Below the pieces are notes generated by a model. The model was not told the DNA's origin, searched no databases, and saw only the letters and a program-made list of their open reading frames with translations. From Altererythrobacter sp. TH136 (GTDB taxonomy: Bacteria > Pseudomonadota > Alphaproteobacteria > Sphingomonadales > Sphingomonadaceae), in assembly GCF_007065885.1 (NCBI RefSeq), contig NZ_CP041409.1, positions 930,001 through 994,000 of the forward strand: a stretch of DNA of 64,000 nt, in the 5' to 3' direction. How positions within the stretch are numbered: the first letter of the stretch is position 1; each line of letters opens with the position of its first letter. Made by a program: the position numbers and the translations under genes. Shown one piece after another: positions 9,891 to 19,346 of this stretch.

Positions 9891-12551
9891 TTGAAGAGCA
9901 AGGACATTCACGCGACGACGCCGGCCACCAATCATGGGCATACGGGGCCGCCCGCTTGCGTGCAGGTTCGCGGCGCGCGCCAGAATAACCTCAAAAATAT
10001 TGACGTCGATGTACCGCGGGACGCTTTCGTGGTGTTCACCGGCATATCGGGCTCGGGCAAGTCATCGCTCGCGTTCGGCACCCTTTATGCCGAAGCCCAG
10101 CGGCGTTATCTGGAATCGGTTGCGCCCTATGCCCGTCGCCTGATCGACCAGGCGGGCGTGCCGGAGGTCGACGCGATCAACGGTTTGCCGCCTGCGGTCG
10201 CGTTGCAGCAGCAGCGCGGCTCGGCCAACGCGCGATCCTCGGTCGGCAGCGTGACGACGCTCTCCAGCCTGGTGCGGATGCTCTATTCGCGCGTCGGCGA
10301 ATATCCGCGCCATCAGCCCATGCTCTATGCGGAGGATTTCTCCCCCAACACGGTCGCGGGGGCCTGCGCGACCTGCCACGGCATCGGCCGCGTATATGAC
10401 GCGACCGAAGAGACGATGGTGCCTGACGACAGCCTCACCATTCGCGATCGGGCGATCGCCGCCTGGCCAACCGCGTGGCATGGCCAGAACCTGCGCGATA
10501 TCCTCGTTTCGCTCGGCTATGACGTCGATACGCCGTGGCGCGACCTGCCGAAAAAGGATCGCGACTGGATCCTCTTCACTGACGAGGCGCCGACGGTGCC
10601 GGTCTATGCGGGCCTGACGCCCGAACAGACCCGGACGGCGCTCAAGCGCCGCATGGAGCCGAGCTATCAGGGCACCTTCACCGGCGCGCGCCGCTATGTG
10701 TTGGAAACCTTCGCCAACACTAAAAGCGCGCTGATGAAGAAGCGCGTCTCGCAATATATCATCGGCCGCGATTGCCCGACCTGCGACGGCAAGCGCCTGA
10801 AGCGCGAAGCCTTGTCGGTCAAATTCGCCGGCCTCGACATTGCCGAGTTCGGCGACCTGACGGTGCTCAAGCTGAAGGACTTGCTGATGCCCGTCGCGCA
10901 AGGCGCGTATGGGGCGGTCTCCGCCCCCTCGAAGGGCCATGTCTTGGAAAAAGCGGCCCGCGATGCAGCGGTCGAACAACGGGTTGCGGCGGGCGGCTCT
11001 GCGCACAAGAGCGCGCCCGACGTACGCCGCACGCCCAATCTCTCCGACGAGAAGCGGATCGCCGCCCAACGCCTTGCCTGCGAATTGATCGAGCGGCTAG
11101 AGCCGCTGATCGATCTTGGCCTTGGCTACATTTCGCTCGACCGCAGCACGCCGACGCTCTCCTCGGGAGAGCTGCAGCGCTTGCGGCTTGCCACGCAATT
11201 GTCGTCACAGCTTTTCGGCGTAGTCTATGTGCTTGACGAGCCTTCGGCAGGGTTGCACCCGGCAGATGGCGAAGCCTTGCTCACCATCCTCGAGCGTCTC
11301 AAGGCGGCGGGCAACTCCCTGTTCGTCGTCGAACATGATCTCGACGTGATCCGCCGCGCGGAATGGCTCGTCGATGTCGGGCCAGGAGCCGGGGAAAAGG
11401 GCGGTGAAGTCCTCTACAGCGGGCCGATAGAGGGGCTTGCCGACGTCGAGACTTCGATCACCCGCCGCTACCTGTTCGCAGAGCCGTTCCGCAGTGAGCG
11501 CACACCGCGCGATCCCAAGGCATGGCTACGCCTGGAAGGGATCAGGCGGAACAATCTTCATGGTCTCGACGTCGAGTTCCCCATCGGCTGCTTCACCGCT
11601 GTCACCGGCGTTTCGGGATCGGGCAAATCCAGTCTTGTCAGTCAGGCGCTGCCCGAGCTCGTCACGGAACACCTCGGCGGCTCCCCCGTCGCCGAGGAGG
11701 AGGATATCGATCCGCTGCTCGATGTTGCGCAGAACGACACTGAAGGACGCATTGTCGCAGGCATGGAGCATGTTCGCAGGCTGGTGCGGGTCGATCAGAA
11801 ACCGATCGGCCGCACGCCGCGCTCGAACCTATCCACCTACAGCGGCATGTTCGACCATGTGCGACGGATCTTCGCTGATACGCCGCTCGCTCGCCGGCGG
11901 CACTACAGCCCCGGAAGGTTCTCGTTCAACGTCGCGCAAGGCCGCTGCCCTGTGTGCGAGGGCGAGGGATACGTCATGGTGGAGCTGCTGTTCCTGCCGA
12001 GCGTTTTTGCCCCGTGCTCGACCTGTCATGGCTCTCGCTACAACCCGCAAACGCTCGAAGTCGAATGGAACGGGCGCAATATCGCCCAGGTGCTCGAACT
12101 GACGGTCGACGATGCGTGCGATTTCTTCGCTGGCGAGGCATCCGTGATGCGCTCCCTCGACGTGTTGCGGGAGATAGGTCTTGGCTATCTGAGGCTCGGT
12201 CAGCCGGCGACCGAACTGTCTGGCGGGGAGGCGCAGCGCATCAAGCTGGCCACTGAACTGCAACGCGCTCAACGCGGTAACACGATCTACATCCTCGACG
12301 AGCCAACTTCGGGGCTTCACCCCTCCGATGGCGACCGGCTGATGCAACACCTGCAGGGCCTCGTAGACGCCGGCAACACCGTCGTAGTCGTCGAACATGA
12401 CATGCGCGCCATCGCACAGGTGGACTGGATCATCGACCTGGGACCGGGGGCCGGGGAAGATGGTGGGCGTATCGTTGCCAGCGGCGTCCCTGGCGTGGTT
12501 GCGGAAGCGGAAGGCAGTCTCACCGCCCGCTATCTCAAGGCGGCGCTGTAA
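9891..12551 (+). CDS. UvrA2-type excinuclease ABC subunit A paralog
   Basis: An 886-residue tandem-ABC ATPase. Walker A GISGSGKS is at 51-58 and the second copy, GVSGSGKS, is in the C-terminal half. ABC signatures are LSSGELQR and LSGGEAQR. Zinc motifs include [24 protein letters not shown] and CSTCHGSR. Canonical UvrA has about 940-970 residues; this shorter form fits class II UvrA, which lacks the UvrB-binding region and is linked to tolerance of DNA-reactive compounds. The start is a TTG, 6-7 bases after AGGCAGGAAG; no ATG exists before residue 100. It seems to be a monocistronic unit. Confidence 0.88.
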   Translation: MKSKDIHATTPATNHGHTGPPACVQVRGARQNNLKNIDVDVPRDAFVVFTGISGSGKSSLAFGTLYAEAQRRYLESVAPYARRLIDQAGVPEVDAINGLPPAVALQQQRGSANARSSVGSVTTLSSLVRMLYSRVGEYPRHQPMLYAEDFSPNTVAGACATCHGIGRVYDATEETMVPDDSLTIRDRAIAAWPTAWHGQNLRDILVSLGYDVDTPWRDLPKKDRDWILFTDEAPTVPVYAGLTPEQTRTALKRRMEPSYQGTFTGARRYVLETFANTKSALMKKRVSQYIIGRDCPTCDGKRLKREALSVKFAGLDIAEFGDLTVLKLKDLLMPVAQGAYGAVSAPSKGHVLEKAARDAAVEQRVAAGGSAHKSAPDVRRTPNLSDEKRIAAQRLACELIERLEPLIDLGLGYISLDRSTPTLSSGELQRLRLATQLSSQLFGVVYVLDEPSAGLHPADGEALLTILERLKAAGNSLFVVEHDLDVIRRAEWLVDVGPGAGEKGGEVLYSGPIEGLADVETSITRRYLFAEPFRSERTPRDPKAWLRLEGIRRNNLHGLDVEFPIGCFTAVTGVSGSGKSSLVSQALPELVTEHLGGSPVAEEEDIDPLLDVAQNDTEGRIVAGMEHVRRLVRVDQKPIGRTPRSNLSTYSGMFDHVRRIFADTPLARRRHYSPGRFSFNVAQGRCPVCEGEGYVMVELLFLPSVFAPCSTCHGSRYNPQTLEVEWNGRNIAQVLELTVDDACDFFAGEASVMRSLDVLREIGLGYLRLGQPATELSGGEAQRIKLATELQRAQRGNTIYILDEPTSGLHPSDGDRLMQHLQGLVDAGNTVVVVEHDMRAIAQVDWIIDLGPGAGEDGGRIVASGVPGVVAEAEGSLTARYLKAAL

Positions 12552-12634
12552 GTCGTAAATCTGGCCGAATGCACGTTCGGGCAGGTGCATCTCAACCACA
12601 CGTTAGAATGGGTCGAATCTGGATGCTTGAGCCG

Positions 12635-12663
12635 GAGCCGCGTCACCGCGGTTGACGCGGCTC
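12635..12663. other. Inverted repeat after uvrA2
   Basis: A perfect 10-base-pair stem (12635-12644 with 12654-12663) and a 9-base loop that is itself nearly self-complementary. No U-tract is next to it. It lies 84 bases after the uvrA2 stop and may protect the mRNA end. Confidence 0.4.
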
Positions 12664-12707
12664 AGGGCTTGAGTGCCGTCAGGTGCGCCCTGTTCGTGTG
12701 ATACGCG

Positions 12708-12744
12708 GCGTGGCGGATGGCCAATCGCTGGCCATCCGCCACGC
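12708..12744 (+). terminator. Strong hairpin, likely terminator of uvrA2
   Basis: A perfect 16-base-pair stem (12708-12723 with 12729-12744) and a 5-base loop, followed on the + strand by the T-rich TTCCTTTG. It lies between convergent genes (uvrA2 and the DJ-1 gene) and could serve both. Confidence 0.65.
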
Positions 12745-12805
12745 TTCCTTTGTGCGAACTTCCTCCAGGAAGAGGCCCTCACAAGGTTCGTCAGAACGTC
12801 CCGTC

Positions 12806-13375
12806 TTAATTCCCTGCTGCGAGCGCTCCGCCCGCACCTTCTGCGATTTCCTCAACGAGTTTGGCACAGAAGGCGGGCAGATCATCGGGATCGCGGCTGG
12901 TAACAAGGCCGTTGTCGACCACGACTTCCTGATTGGTCCATGCACCGCCGGCGTTCTCGATATCGACCTTCAGCGTCGGGTAGGACGTCAAGGTGCGACC
13001 CTTGAGCACACCCGCCTCGATCAATGTCCAGGGTGCGTGGCATATAGCCGCAACAGGTTTTTTCTGATCGAAGAAAGCCCGGATGAAACCGATTGCCTCG
13101 ACGTTGCCGCGCAGCTTGTCTGCACCGACAGTCCCTCCGGGCACAACAAGCCCGTCGAAATCGTCGGCTTTGACCTCGGAAAACGTCTTGTCGATCGTAT
13201 AGCTACCGCCCTCGTCGAGATCGCTATTGACTGTGCGAGCCTTGCCCGATTCAAAACTGACCACGGTCACTTTGCCACCAGCGTCCTCGACAGCTTGCTT
13301 GGGCTTCGAGAATTCCGGTTCTTCCGTCCCGCGGGGTGCGATCAGAATGGCAACTGATTTGCCTTCTAAAGTCAT
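12806..13375 (-). CDS. DJ-1/PfpI-family protein (type 1 glutamine amidotransferase fold)
   Basis: A 189-residue cytoplasmic protein of the PfpI/YhbO subgroup. Nucleophile Cys112 followed by His113 sits in ICHAPW, with the acidic partner Glu19 near the N-terminus. Relatives repair glycated or carbonyl-damaged molecules or act as chaperones or proteases. It starts 31 bases after the glutathione-independent formaldehyde dehydrogenase and is probably in its operon, which fits a carbonyl-stress role. Confidence 0.9.
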   Translation of the reverse strand: MTLEGKSVAILIAPRGTEEPEFSKPKQAVEDAGGKVTVVSFESGKARTVNSDLDEGGSYTIDKTFSEVKADDFDGLVVPGGTVGADKLRGNVEAIGFIRAFFDQKKPVAAICHAPWTLIEAGVLKGRTLTSYPTLKVDIENAGGAWTNQEVVVDNGLVTSRDPDDLPAFCAKLVEEIAEGAGGALAAGN

Positions 13376-13406
13376 GCTTTATTTCCTGTTCCGTCGAAGG
13401 CTAAGG

Positions 13407-14546
13407 TCAGGTGCCCGGCTTTAGCACGACCTTCGTCCAACCAGCATCGCGCTCGTCGAAATGCTTGTAGGCGTCGGGTGCCTGATCAAGCGGCAGTCGG
13501 TGCGAGATGATTTGGGCAGGATTGGCCCGGTCTTGCTCGATAAGCTTCATCAGTCGCCGGTTGTAGTGCTTCACATTGCACTGACCGGTGCCGATCTTCT
13601 GGCCCTTGAACCAGAAGTTGCCGAAGTCGAACGCCATCTTGCCTTCCTTCTGGAGATCGTCGGGCGCGTTCGGGTCTTCCGGAATGAACACGCCGACGAC
13701 GCCGATCCCGCCGGTGGCCTTCGTGCTTTTGACGAGGCAGTTCATCGTGTAATTGCTGCGCTCCTTGCCGTGGCGATCGCAACACTGATACCCGACCGCC
13801 TCGACCCCCCGGTCGGTCCCGAGGCCGCCGGTCGCGTCAAGGATCTGCTGGGCGGGATCGCCCTTGCGCAGGTCGATCGGAATAGCGCCCATCGCCTCGG
13901 CCAGTTTCAGGCGGTCATCGTGAGAATCGACCACGAAGATCTGAGAGGCACCGCGGATTTCGGCTGAATGCGCGGCCATCAAACCGACCGGACCGGCGCC
14001 GTAGATCGCGATGCTTTCGCCGGGCAGGAAACCTGACAGTTCGACGCCATGCCAACCCGTCGGGAAGATGTCGGAGAGCATGACATAGTCATCCTCCTTC
14101 TCCTCGGCGTCCTCAGGCAGCTTCAGACAATTGAAGTCCGCATAAGGAACGCGCATCAACTCGGCCTGACCACCTTGCCACGGACCCATCTCGGCAAAGC
14201 CATACGCTGCGCCGGCGGTTCCAGGGTTGGTCGTGAGGCAAAAACCCGTCAAACCGCGTTCGCAATTTTCGCAGAAACCGCAACCGACGTTGAACGGCAA
14301 GCACACGCGATCGCCCTTCTTGATACGATCTACGGCTGCGCCGACTTCGACGACCTCGCCAAGGTTTTCGTGACCGAAGACCTTGCCCTTCTCAAAGCTG
14401 GTACGGCCCTCATACATGTGAAGGTCCGACCCGCAGATATTGGACGTGGTCAGCCGGATGATAACATCGGTCTGCTTTACGATCTTGGGATCATCGATGG
14501 TATTGACAGAAACATCTTTTGGCCCGTTGTACACGACAGCTTTCAC
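13407..14546 (-). CDS. fdhA: Glutathione-independent formaldehyde dehydrogenase-like zinc dehydrogenase
   Basis: A 379-residue zinc MDR enzyme. Cys38, His59 and Glu60 are at the catalytic site. Cys89, Cys92, Cys95 and Cys103 bind the structural zinc. GAGPVG near residue 180 is the NAD site. The long insert with GYQCCDRHG and the VFIPEDPNAP stretch are typical of the Pseudomonas FdhA type, which dismutates formaldehyde with a tightly bound cofactor. The start is a GTG after AAAGGA. It probably shares a transcript with the DJ-1 gene downstream. Other aldehydes may be the true substrates. Confidence 0.9.
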   Translation of the reverse strand: MKAVVYNGPKDVSVNTIDDPKIVKQTDVIIRLTTSNICGSDLHMYEGRTSFEKGKVFGHENLGEVVEVGAAVDRIKKGDRVCLPFNVGCGFCENCERGLTGFCLTTNPGTAGAAYGFAEMGPWQGGQAELMRVPYADFNCLKLPEDAEEKEDDYVMLSDIFPTGWHGVELSGFLPGESIAIYGAGPVGLMAAHSAEIRGASQIFVVDSHDDRLKLAEAMGAIPIDLRKGDPAQQILDATGGLGTDRGVEAVGYQCCDRHGKERSNYTMNCLVKSTKATGGIGVVGVFIPEDPNAPDDLQKEGKMAFDFGNFWFKGQKIGTGQCNVKHYNRRLMKLIEQDRANPAQIISHRLPLDQAPDAYKHFDERDAGWTKVVLKPGT

Positions 14547-14881
14547 GGATCTTTTCCTTTCGCAGCTATTCTCAACGCGTTATTAAATTGAGAGCTTGCT
14601 GATGATCCGGGCCATCGCAACGGCGGAGGACATCGTACCCTTCCAAGTGATCTCAGTTTCCTGAACCTCCTGCTACCTGGGAGGTTCCTTCCCGTAGGGC
14701 CGTCCTGGAATCGATTTCCGGCGGTTTTCTGGATGACTGGGCCAGAACCGGCCGAATAACGCGCCTAACAAAGGCGACCCGCGCCGCGCGGGAGGCGCGC
14801 CCGGCGCCCGAGCCCGCCGCCGTCGACTGAACCCCTGTCGACTGAGCCGGCTCCGCCGCGCCCGCCACCGCGCTTCAAGGC
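14547..14881. other. Intergenic region upstream of fdhA (335 bases)
   Basis: No confident gene. An 8-base-pair hairpin lies at 14673-14697 (arms 14673-14680 and 14690-14697). On the minus strand a 16-codon ORF (14635 down to about 14585) follows GGAAGGG at good spacing and could be a leader peptide for fdhA. GTCGACTGA occurs twice near 14821 and 14836. A 71-codon minus-strand ORF here has low-complexity Arg/Ala composition and is not believed. Confidence 0.35.
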
Positions 14882-15301
14882 TCAGCCGTGCGCGAAAGCC
14901 CGCGCCGCCGCCTCGGCCACGCCCTGGTCCTGCTTGCCGGTGCCGCCCGACACGCCCACCGCGCCGATCACCGTCTCGCCCACCTTGATTGGCACGCCCC
15001 CGGCGAAGATCATCACCTTGCCGTCGTTGGAGGCATGGATGCCGTAGAAGTCGGCGCCCGGCTGGGCGAGATTCGCAAGCCCCTTGGTCTCGACGTCGAA
15101 CGCGCGCGCCGTCCATGCCTTGCCGATCGCGATGTCGACGCTGCCGCGCCACGCATCGTCCATCCGCGCAAACGCTAGGAGGCAGCCGCCCGCGTCGACC
15201 ACCGCGATGTTCATCGGGTTGCCGATCCGCTCGGCCTCCGCGATCCCCGCATCGATGATCGTCCGCGCGTCGTTGAGGTCGAGCGTCTGGGTGGTGCGCA
15301 T
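14882..15301 (-). CDS. GlcG/HbpS-family protein
   Basis: A 139-residue single-domain protein of the GlcG/HbpS (DUF336) family. It shows the VVDAGGCLLAFARMDDA core, the IGKAWTARAF helix and the closing IGAVGVSGG motif. Streptomyces HbpS binds heme and senses redox stress; many relatives sit beside aldehyde or alcohol dehydrogenases, and their function is unsettled. There is no signal peptide. It is separated from fdhA by 335 bases and so may have its own transcript. Confidence 0.88.
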   Translation of the reverse strand: MRTTQTLDLNDARTIIDAGIAEAERIGNPMNIAVVDAGGCLLAFARMDDAWRGSVDIAIGKAWTARAFDVETKGLANLAQPGADFYGIHASNDGKVMIFAGGVPIKVGETVIGAVGVSGGTGKQDQGVAEAAARAFAHG

Positions 15302-15413
15302 GAAGTATCTCCGTGGCTGGTTCGGGGAAAGCCGCTCAACGCACGCCGCCGCGCCCGGGGTTCCACCCTAACCCGGGCGATGAGAGCGACGCGCTAGGGT
15401 GCCGACCGCTCGG

Positions 15414-15707
15414 CTATTTCGCGGCCAGTAGGGTGAACTTGTGAGTCTGCGGCGGTTCAGAAAACAGTTCTTCTGCCTTGTCCATCAGTGCGGCGGCAAC
15501 CTTGCCGTCAAGATGGGCCTGCCGATCCTCCTCTGTGTCGAACGTATCGAAGATCGCGTACGCACCGGGACCTTCCTCGATCGCATACCAGGTCAAAGTG
15601 CCCGACTCAGCTTGAACGAGCGGCAATGCCGAGGTCAGGAAGTCGGCGACATCGCGCTCTTTTCCGGGCTTGGCCTTCAGCGGTACATACAGGGCAAGTT
15701 TGGGCAT
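15414..15707 (-). CDS. ABM-domain monooxygenase-like protein
   Basis: A 97-residue dimeric alpha/beta protein with an antibiotic biosynthesis monooxygenase domain. It opens with a strand followed by KPGKERDVADFL and has the FDTEEDRQAHL helix typical of YgiN-like quinol monooxygenases. YgiN-type members act with quinone reductases, which fits the neighbouring reductases. It is the last gene of the LysR-linked run, 110 bases after the SDR gene. Confidence 0.85.
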   Translation of the reverse strand: MPKLALYVPLKAKPGKERDVADFLTSALPLVQAESGTLTWYAIEEGPGAYAIFDTFDTEEDRQAHLDGKVAAALMDKAEELFSEPPQTHKFTLLAAK

Positions 15708-15817
15708 AAATGACTCTCAAGTGAAACGGACAGATATTATTCGGCAAAGTAACCGACGAGCGGGCCGGTACGTTCCCCATGAGGCGAAGCACACGCGGCC
15801 CCGCCTCCTCGTCGAAA

Positions 15818-16558
15818 TCAGAACTCTTGTGCGGTCGGCCGGATGACGATCGCGTTGACGTCGACGTCATCAGGTTGTTCGACAGCGAACGCGATAGCAC
15901 GCGCCACCGATGCCGCCGGGATGGCCTGCTTGTAGAAGTCCAGCACCGTCTCGGCAGCCGTGCCAGAGGTCGTGAACTTCAGATCGCTTTCGACAGCTCC
16001 TGGCTCGATTGACGTGACCCGGACCTTTTCCCCCACCTCGTGGCGCAAGCCCTCGCTGATCGCGCTGACTGCGAACTTGGTGCCGGAGTAGACCGTGCCG
16101 CCCGGTGCGAAGACCTTGATGCCCGCAACCGAGCTCAAGTTGATGATGTGACCGCTGCCCTGCTCGAGAAAACCGGGAAGCGCCGCCGCGATGCCGTAGA
16201 GCGTACCCTTCAGATTGACGTCGATCATCTGGTCCCACTCGTCGGTGTTGACCTCGGCCATCGGACGGATCGGCATCAGCCCGGCGTTGTTGATCAGCAC
16301 GTCGAGGCGGCCGAAGTCGGCAATGATTGCGGCGACGACGGACTGGACCGCCGATTTGTCGGTCACGTCCAGCGCGTAGCTACGTGCCGTGCCACCGTTT
16401 GCGGCGATGTCCGCGACGACCTCGTCGAGCCTGTCCTTGCGCCGCGCGGCGATGGCCACCTTGGCGCCGCGTTCCGCGAGAAGACGCGCGGTTTCCGCGC
16501 CGATGCCGCTGCTGCCGCCGGTTATGAGAACGACCTTGCCTTCGATACCCTTGGTCAT
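15818..16558 (-). CDS. Short-chain dehydrogenase/reductase
   Basis: A 246-residue classical SDR. TGGSSGIG at 13-20 binds NADP; Arg39/Arg40 after the second strand suggest NADP preference. NNAG is at 90-93, catalytic Ser at 142-143 and YSGTK with Tyr157 and Lys161. It is an oxidoreductase of unknown carbonyl substrate, resembling the YdfG-type SDRs common in this order. It lies 76 bases downstream of the yellow-family lipoprotein gene in the same direction. Confidence 0.92.
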   Translation of the reverse strand: MTKGIEGKVVLITGGSSGIGAETARLLAERGAKVAIAARRKDRLDEVVADIAANGGTARSYALDVTDKSAVQSVVAAIIADFGRLDVLINNAGLMPIRPMAEVNTDEWDQMIDVNLKGTLYGIAAALPGFLEQGSGHIINLSSVAGIKVFAPGGTVYSGTKFAVSAISEGLRHEVGEKVRVTSIEPGAVESDLKFTTSGTAAETVLDFYKQAIPAASVARAIAFAVEQPDDVDVNAIVIRPTAQEF

Positions 16559-16634
16559 GATTGTATTCCTTCAAGTCAGTTGTTGATTTTTCGCCGGATG
16601 GCGGCCCCGCGCGAGCCTGCCCGGCCTGATGGGA

Positions 16635-17786
16635 TCACTGAGAGCGCAACAGTACGGGCCCGGCGCCCACCCGGATGCGGAGCAGCTCGTAGGGCTTGCG
16701 GCGCAAGTCCCGCCCGCCGTGGAAGCCTGGCTGGCGGTGAAGCTGGTTGGCGGTGAAGTAGAGGTAGCCGTCGGTGCCGATCGACAGCGTGTCGGGCCAG
16801 CTGATGCGCGGGTCGCTGACCACCGTCGTCCAGCGGCCCTGGTCGAGCACGCGGATCGCGTTGTTCTCGTAATCGCCGGCGAACACGCGGCCCCGGTCGT
16901 CTTCGGCAATCCCGTCCGAGGCGCCTTTGCGCCCAAGGCTGGGGACCGCGCGGGCCAGTTCCTCTTCGGACACCGAAGGGTCGCGCAGCAACGCCGTGGG
17001 GATCGCGTGCAGCGTACGGCCCGACAGTGGACCGTAATACAGCAGGCTGCCGTCGGCGCTGAGCGCAATCGCGTCGCTTGCGATCGTGACCGGCGTCGCG
17101 GGGCCGTCGGCCGGGCGGTTCATGAGCACCGCGCCGTCGACAAACGGGGTGAAGCCGGGCTCGGGGTTGGTCGTCGCATGGTTCGACAGGCGCCGGATCG
17201 CACGCCCGCTGGCGATATCGACGACGATGATGCCGCCGATCCCCTCGTTGCTGCTGTCGGTGATGTAGGCGACGCCCTCGGCACCCTGACGCAGATCGAA
17301 GCGCACGTCGTTGAGGTAGGTCGTGGGCAGCACCACGCTGGGCGGCAGGACGATCGTCTTCACCACCCGGTCGGTCGCAAGGTCGATTGCCACCAGCTTT
17401 GCACCGCCGGCCTGCGGCTGAGAGAATTTGGGCGCCGCCGTGTCGAGCACCCAGAGGCGGTTGGCGCCGTCGGCCACCACGCTCTGCACCGAGATGAAAT
17501 GCCCCGCCGGGTCGGCCGGATCGGGACGGTTGGTCGCGGCGTCGGGATAGGGCACCGCCTTGCCGTCGACCAGTTCGGCCACCGTGAACGGCGCGTTGTC
17601 GCCCCATTGCGGGAAGTTGACGAAAATGCGCCCGTTGGGGGCGACGGTCACGCCAGTCGGCATCGCGCCATCGAAGGTCGCGACCTGTTCGATCTGGGGC
17701 GCGGATGCACCCTCGCGGGTCGTCGCGCAGGCGGCGAGCGAGAGGGCCGCGCCAGCGGCAAGAAGCAGTTTGACGGAGATTTTCAT
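16635..17786 (-). CDS. Yellow/royal jelly-family lipoprotein (L-dopachrome tautomerase-related)
   Basis: A 383-residue secreted protein. The signal peptide ends in a lipobox LAAC with the Cys at about residue 19, which predicts a lipid anchor. The mature part is a beta-propeller with YLNDVRFDL, YITDSSNEGIGG and a C-terminal WPDT...DGYLYFTANQLHRQPGFHGG-like block typical of bacterial MRJP proteins. Its ATG overlaps the stop of the old yellow enzyme gene by ATGA. The end matches the partial gene at 1-309. Its activity is unknown; lactonase- or tautomerase-like chemistry is possible. Confidence 0.85.
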   Translation of the reverse strand: MKISVKLLLAAGAALSLAACATTREGASAPQIEQVATFDGAMPTGVTVAPNGRIFVNFPQWGDNAPFTVAELVDGKAVPYPDAATNRPDPADPAGHFISVQSVVADGANRLWVLDTAAPKFSQPQAGGAKLVAIDLATDRVVKTIVLPPSVVLPTTYLNDVRFDLRQGAEGVAYITDSSNEGIGGIIVVDIASGRAIRRLSNHATTNPEPGFTPFVDGAVLMNRPADGPATPVTIASDAIALSADGSLLYYGPLSGRTLHAIPTALLRDPSVSEEELARAVPSLGRKGASDGIAEDDRGRVFAGDYENNAIRVLDQGRWTTVVSDPRISWPDTLSIGTDGYLYFTANQLHRQPGFHGGRDLRRKPYELLRIRVGAGPVLLRSQ

Positions 17787-18895
17787 GGTGTCATTTCCTT
17801 GAGGATGCTGCCCGCCTCGGGGGGCTCGGACCGGAGGTATTGCGGCGGCGCCTTGACCGATGCGCCAAGCGCGGTGGCGGCGTGCCAGGGCCAGCGCGGA
17901 TCCCACAGCGCAGCGCGGGCTATCGCTATGGCGTCGGCATGCCCGTCTTCGAGGATGCGCTCCGCCTGGTGCGGATCGGTGATCATTCCGACCGCCACGA
18001 CAGGCATGGCGACCGCGTCCTTGACCGTCCGCGCCAGCGGCACCTGATAGCCGGGACCGACAGGGATTTGCTGGCGCGGGTCGAGGCCGCCGCCGGAGAC
18101 GTGGATTGCCGAACAACCGCGCCGCTCCAGCTCCTGTGCAAACCGTGCGGTTTCTTCCGCTGTCCAGCCGCCTTCAACCCAATCGGTCCCCGAAACGCGA
18201 ACGGTGACCGGGCGGTCGGCGGGAAACGCTTCGCGCACGGCATCGAACACTTCGAGTGGGAACCGCATCCGGTTGTCGAGGCTGCCGCCGTATTCGTCGC
18301 CGCGCCGGTTGGAGATCGGCGAAAGAAACTCGTGGAGCAGATAACCATGCGCCGCGTGGATCTGGATGGCTTCGATGCCGAGCCTGCCGGCGCGCCGGGC
18401 GGCATCCGCGAACGCCTCCCGGATGCGGGAAAGCCCTGACTTGTCCAGTTCGACAGGGGGATGGTCGTCCGAAGCGAAGGGAATGGCGCTGGGTGCCACG
18501 GTCTGCCAGCCATTCTCCGTATCGGGGGCGATCTGCGCTCCGCCGTGCCACGGCTTGGCGCAGCTCGCCTTGCGGCCGGCATGGGCCAGCTGGATGATCA
18601 GCGGCATGTCCGACCACCGGCGCACACTTTCGAGCACGCTTCGCATCGCCGCTTCGGTACGGTCGTCGTAGAGGCCGACGTCACCGTAGGTGATGCGCCC
18701 TTCCGGGCTGACCGCGGTCGCCTCTATCGTCAGCGCGCCCGCGCCCGAGAGCGCCAACTGGCCGAGATGCATCTGGTGCCAGTCGGTCATCGCGCCATCG
18801 ACTGCCGAATACTGGCACATCGGCGCGATGACGATGCGGTTGGCGAGCCGCAGCCCGCCAACCTCAATCGGTTCGAACAAATTCGCCATCACCAT
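17783..18895 (-). CDS. Old yellow enzyme family NADPH oxidoreductase (YqjM/NamA type)
   Basis: A 370-residue FMN barrel. APMCQYS near residue 24 carries Cys27, the redox Cys typical of the YqjM class. IHAAHGYLLHEFL has the substrate-binding His pair, and RVSGTDW and the C-terminal ADAIAIARA segment bind FMN. It reduces activated C=C bonds in enals, enones, maleimides and nitro compounds. It is translationally coupled on both sides: 7 bases overlap with the glyoxalase gene and 4 with the lipoprotein gene. Pairing with a glyoxalase recalls nemA-gloA of E. coli. Confidence 0.93.
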   Translation of the reverse strand: MVMANLFEPIEVGGLRLANRIVIAPMCQYSAVDGAMTDWHQMHLGQLALSGAGALTIEATAVSPEGRITYGDVGLYDDRTEAAMRSVLESVRRWSDMPLIIQLAHAGRKASCAKPWHGGAQIAPDTENGWQTVAPSAIPFASDDHPPVELDKSGLSRIREAFADAARRAGRLGIEAIQIHAAHGYLLHEFLSPISNRRGDEYGGSLDNRMRFPLEVFDAVREAFPADRPVTVRVSGTDWVEGGWTAEETARFAQELERRGCSAIHVSGGGLDPRQQIPVGPGYQVPLARTVKDAVAMPVVAVGMITDPHQAERILEDGHADAIAIARAALWDPRWPWHAATALGASVKAPPQYLRSEPPEAGSILKEMTP

Positions 18896-19344
18896 TCGCC
18901 CGTGTTGGGCATGGAGGCCCAGGGTTCGACCGGAGCCTTGTGTTCGCCCTGCTGCAGCAGTTCGATCGAGATCCCGTCCGGAGAGCGGACGAACGCCATG
19001 TGCCCGTCGCGCGGGGGGCGATTGATCGTCACGCCGCCCGCCTGCAGCCGCGCGCAGATTTCGTAGATGTCGTCGACCTGATAGGCGAGATGGCCGAAGT
19101 TTCGGCCCCCCGTGTATGTCTCGGCAGGGCTGCCGTCCTCGGGCGGCCAGTTGTACGTCAGCTCGACCTCGGCATCGCCCTGCTCGCCGTCGCCGCGGAA
19201 ACCCTCGTCGGCGGCAAGGTAGATCAGCGTGTAACGCCCGGCCTGGTTCTCCATGCGCCGGGTCTCCTTGAGACCCAGCAGCGTGAAGAAACGGATCGAC
19301 GACTCTGGATCGGCGACGCGCAGCATGGTGTGGATATAGCGCAT
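18889..19344 (-). CDS. gloA: VOC-family lactoylglutathione lyase (glyoxalase I)
   Basis: A 151-residue metalloenzyme-type VOC protein. His5 (RYIHTMLRV), a Glu in VELTYNW, His in FGHLAYQV and Glu in SIELLQQ match the four metal ligands of glyoxalase I. It would convert the methylglyoxal-glutathione adduct to lactoylglutathione. The start follows the DJ-1 stop by 2 bases and the end overlaps the old yellow enzyme gene. The gene name is by family resemblance and not proven. Confidence 0.85.
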   Translation of the reverse strand: MRYIHTMLRVADPESSIRFFTLLGLKETRRMENQAGRYTLIYLAADEGFRGDGEQGDAEVELTYNWPPEDGSPAETYTGGRNFGHLAYQVDDIYEICARLQAGGVTINRPPRDGHMAFVRSPDGISIELLQQGEHKAPVEPWASMPNTGEW

Positions 19345-19346
19345 GA

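Noticed and set aside
14653-14868. 71-codon minus-strand ORF upstream of fdhA
   Set aside because: Composition is low-complexity Ala/Arg/Ser as in frame shadows of GC-rich DNA and no family is recognisable.
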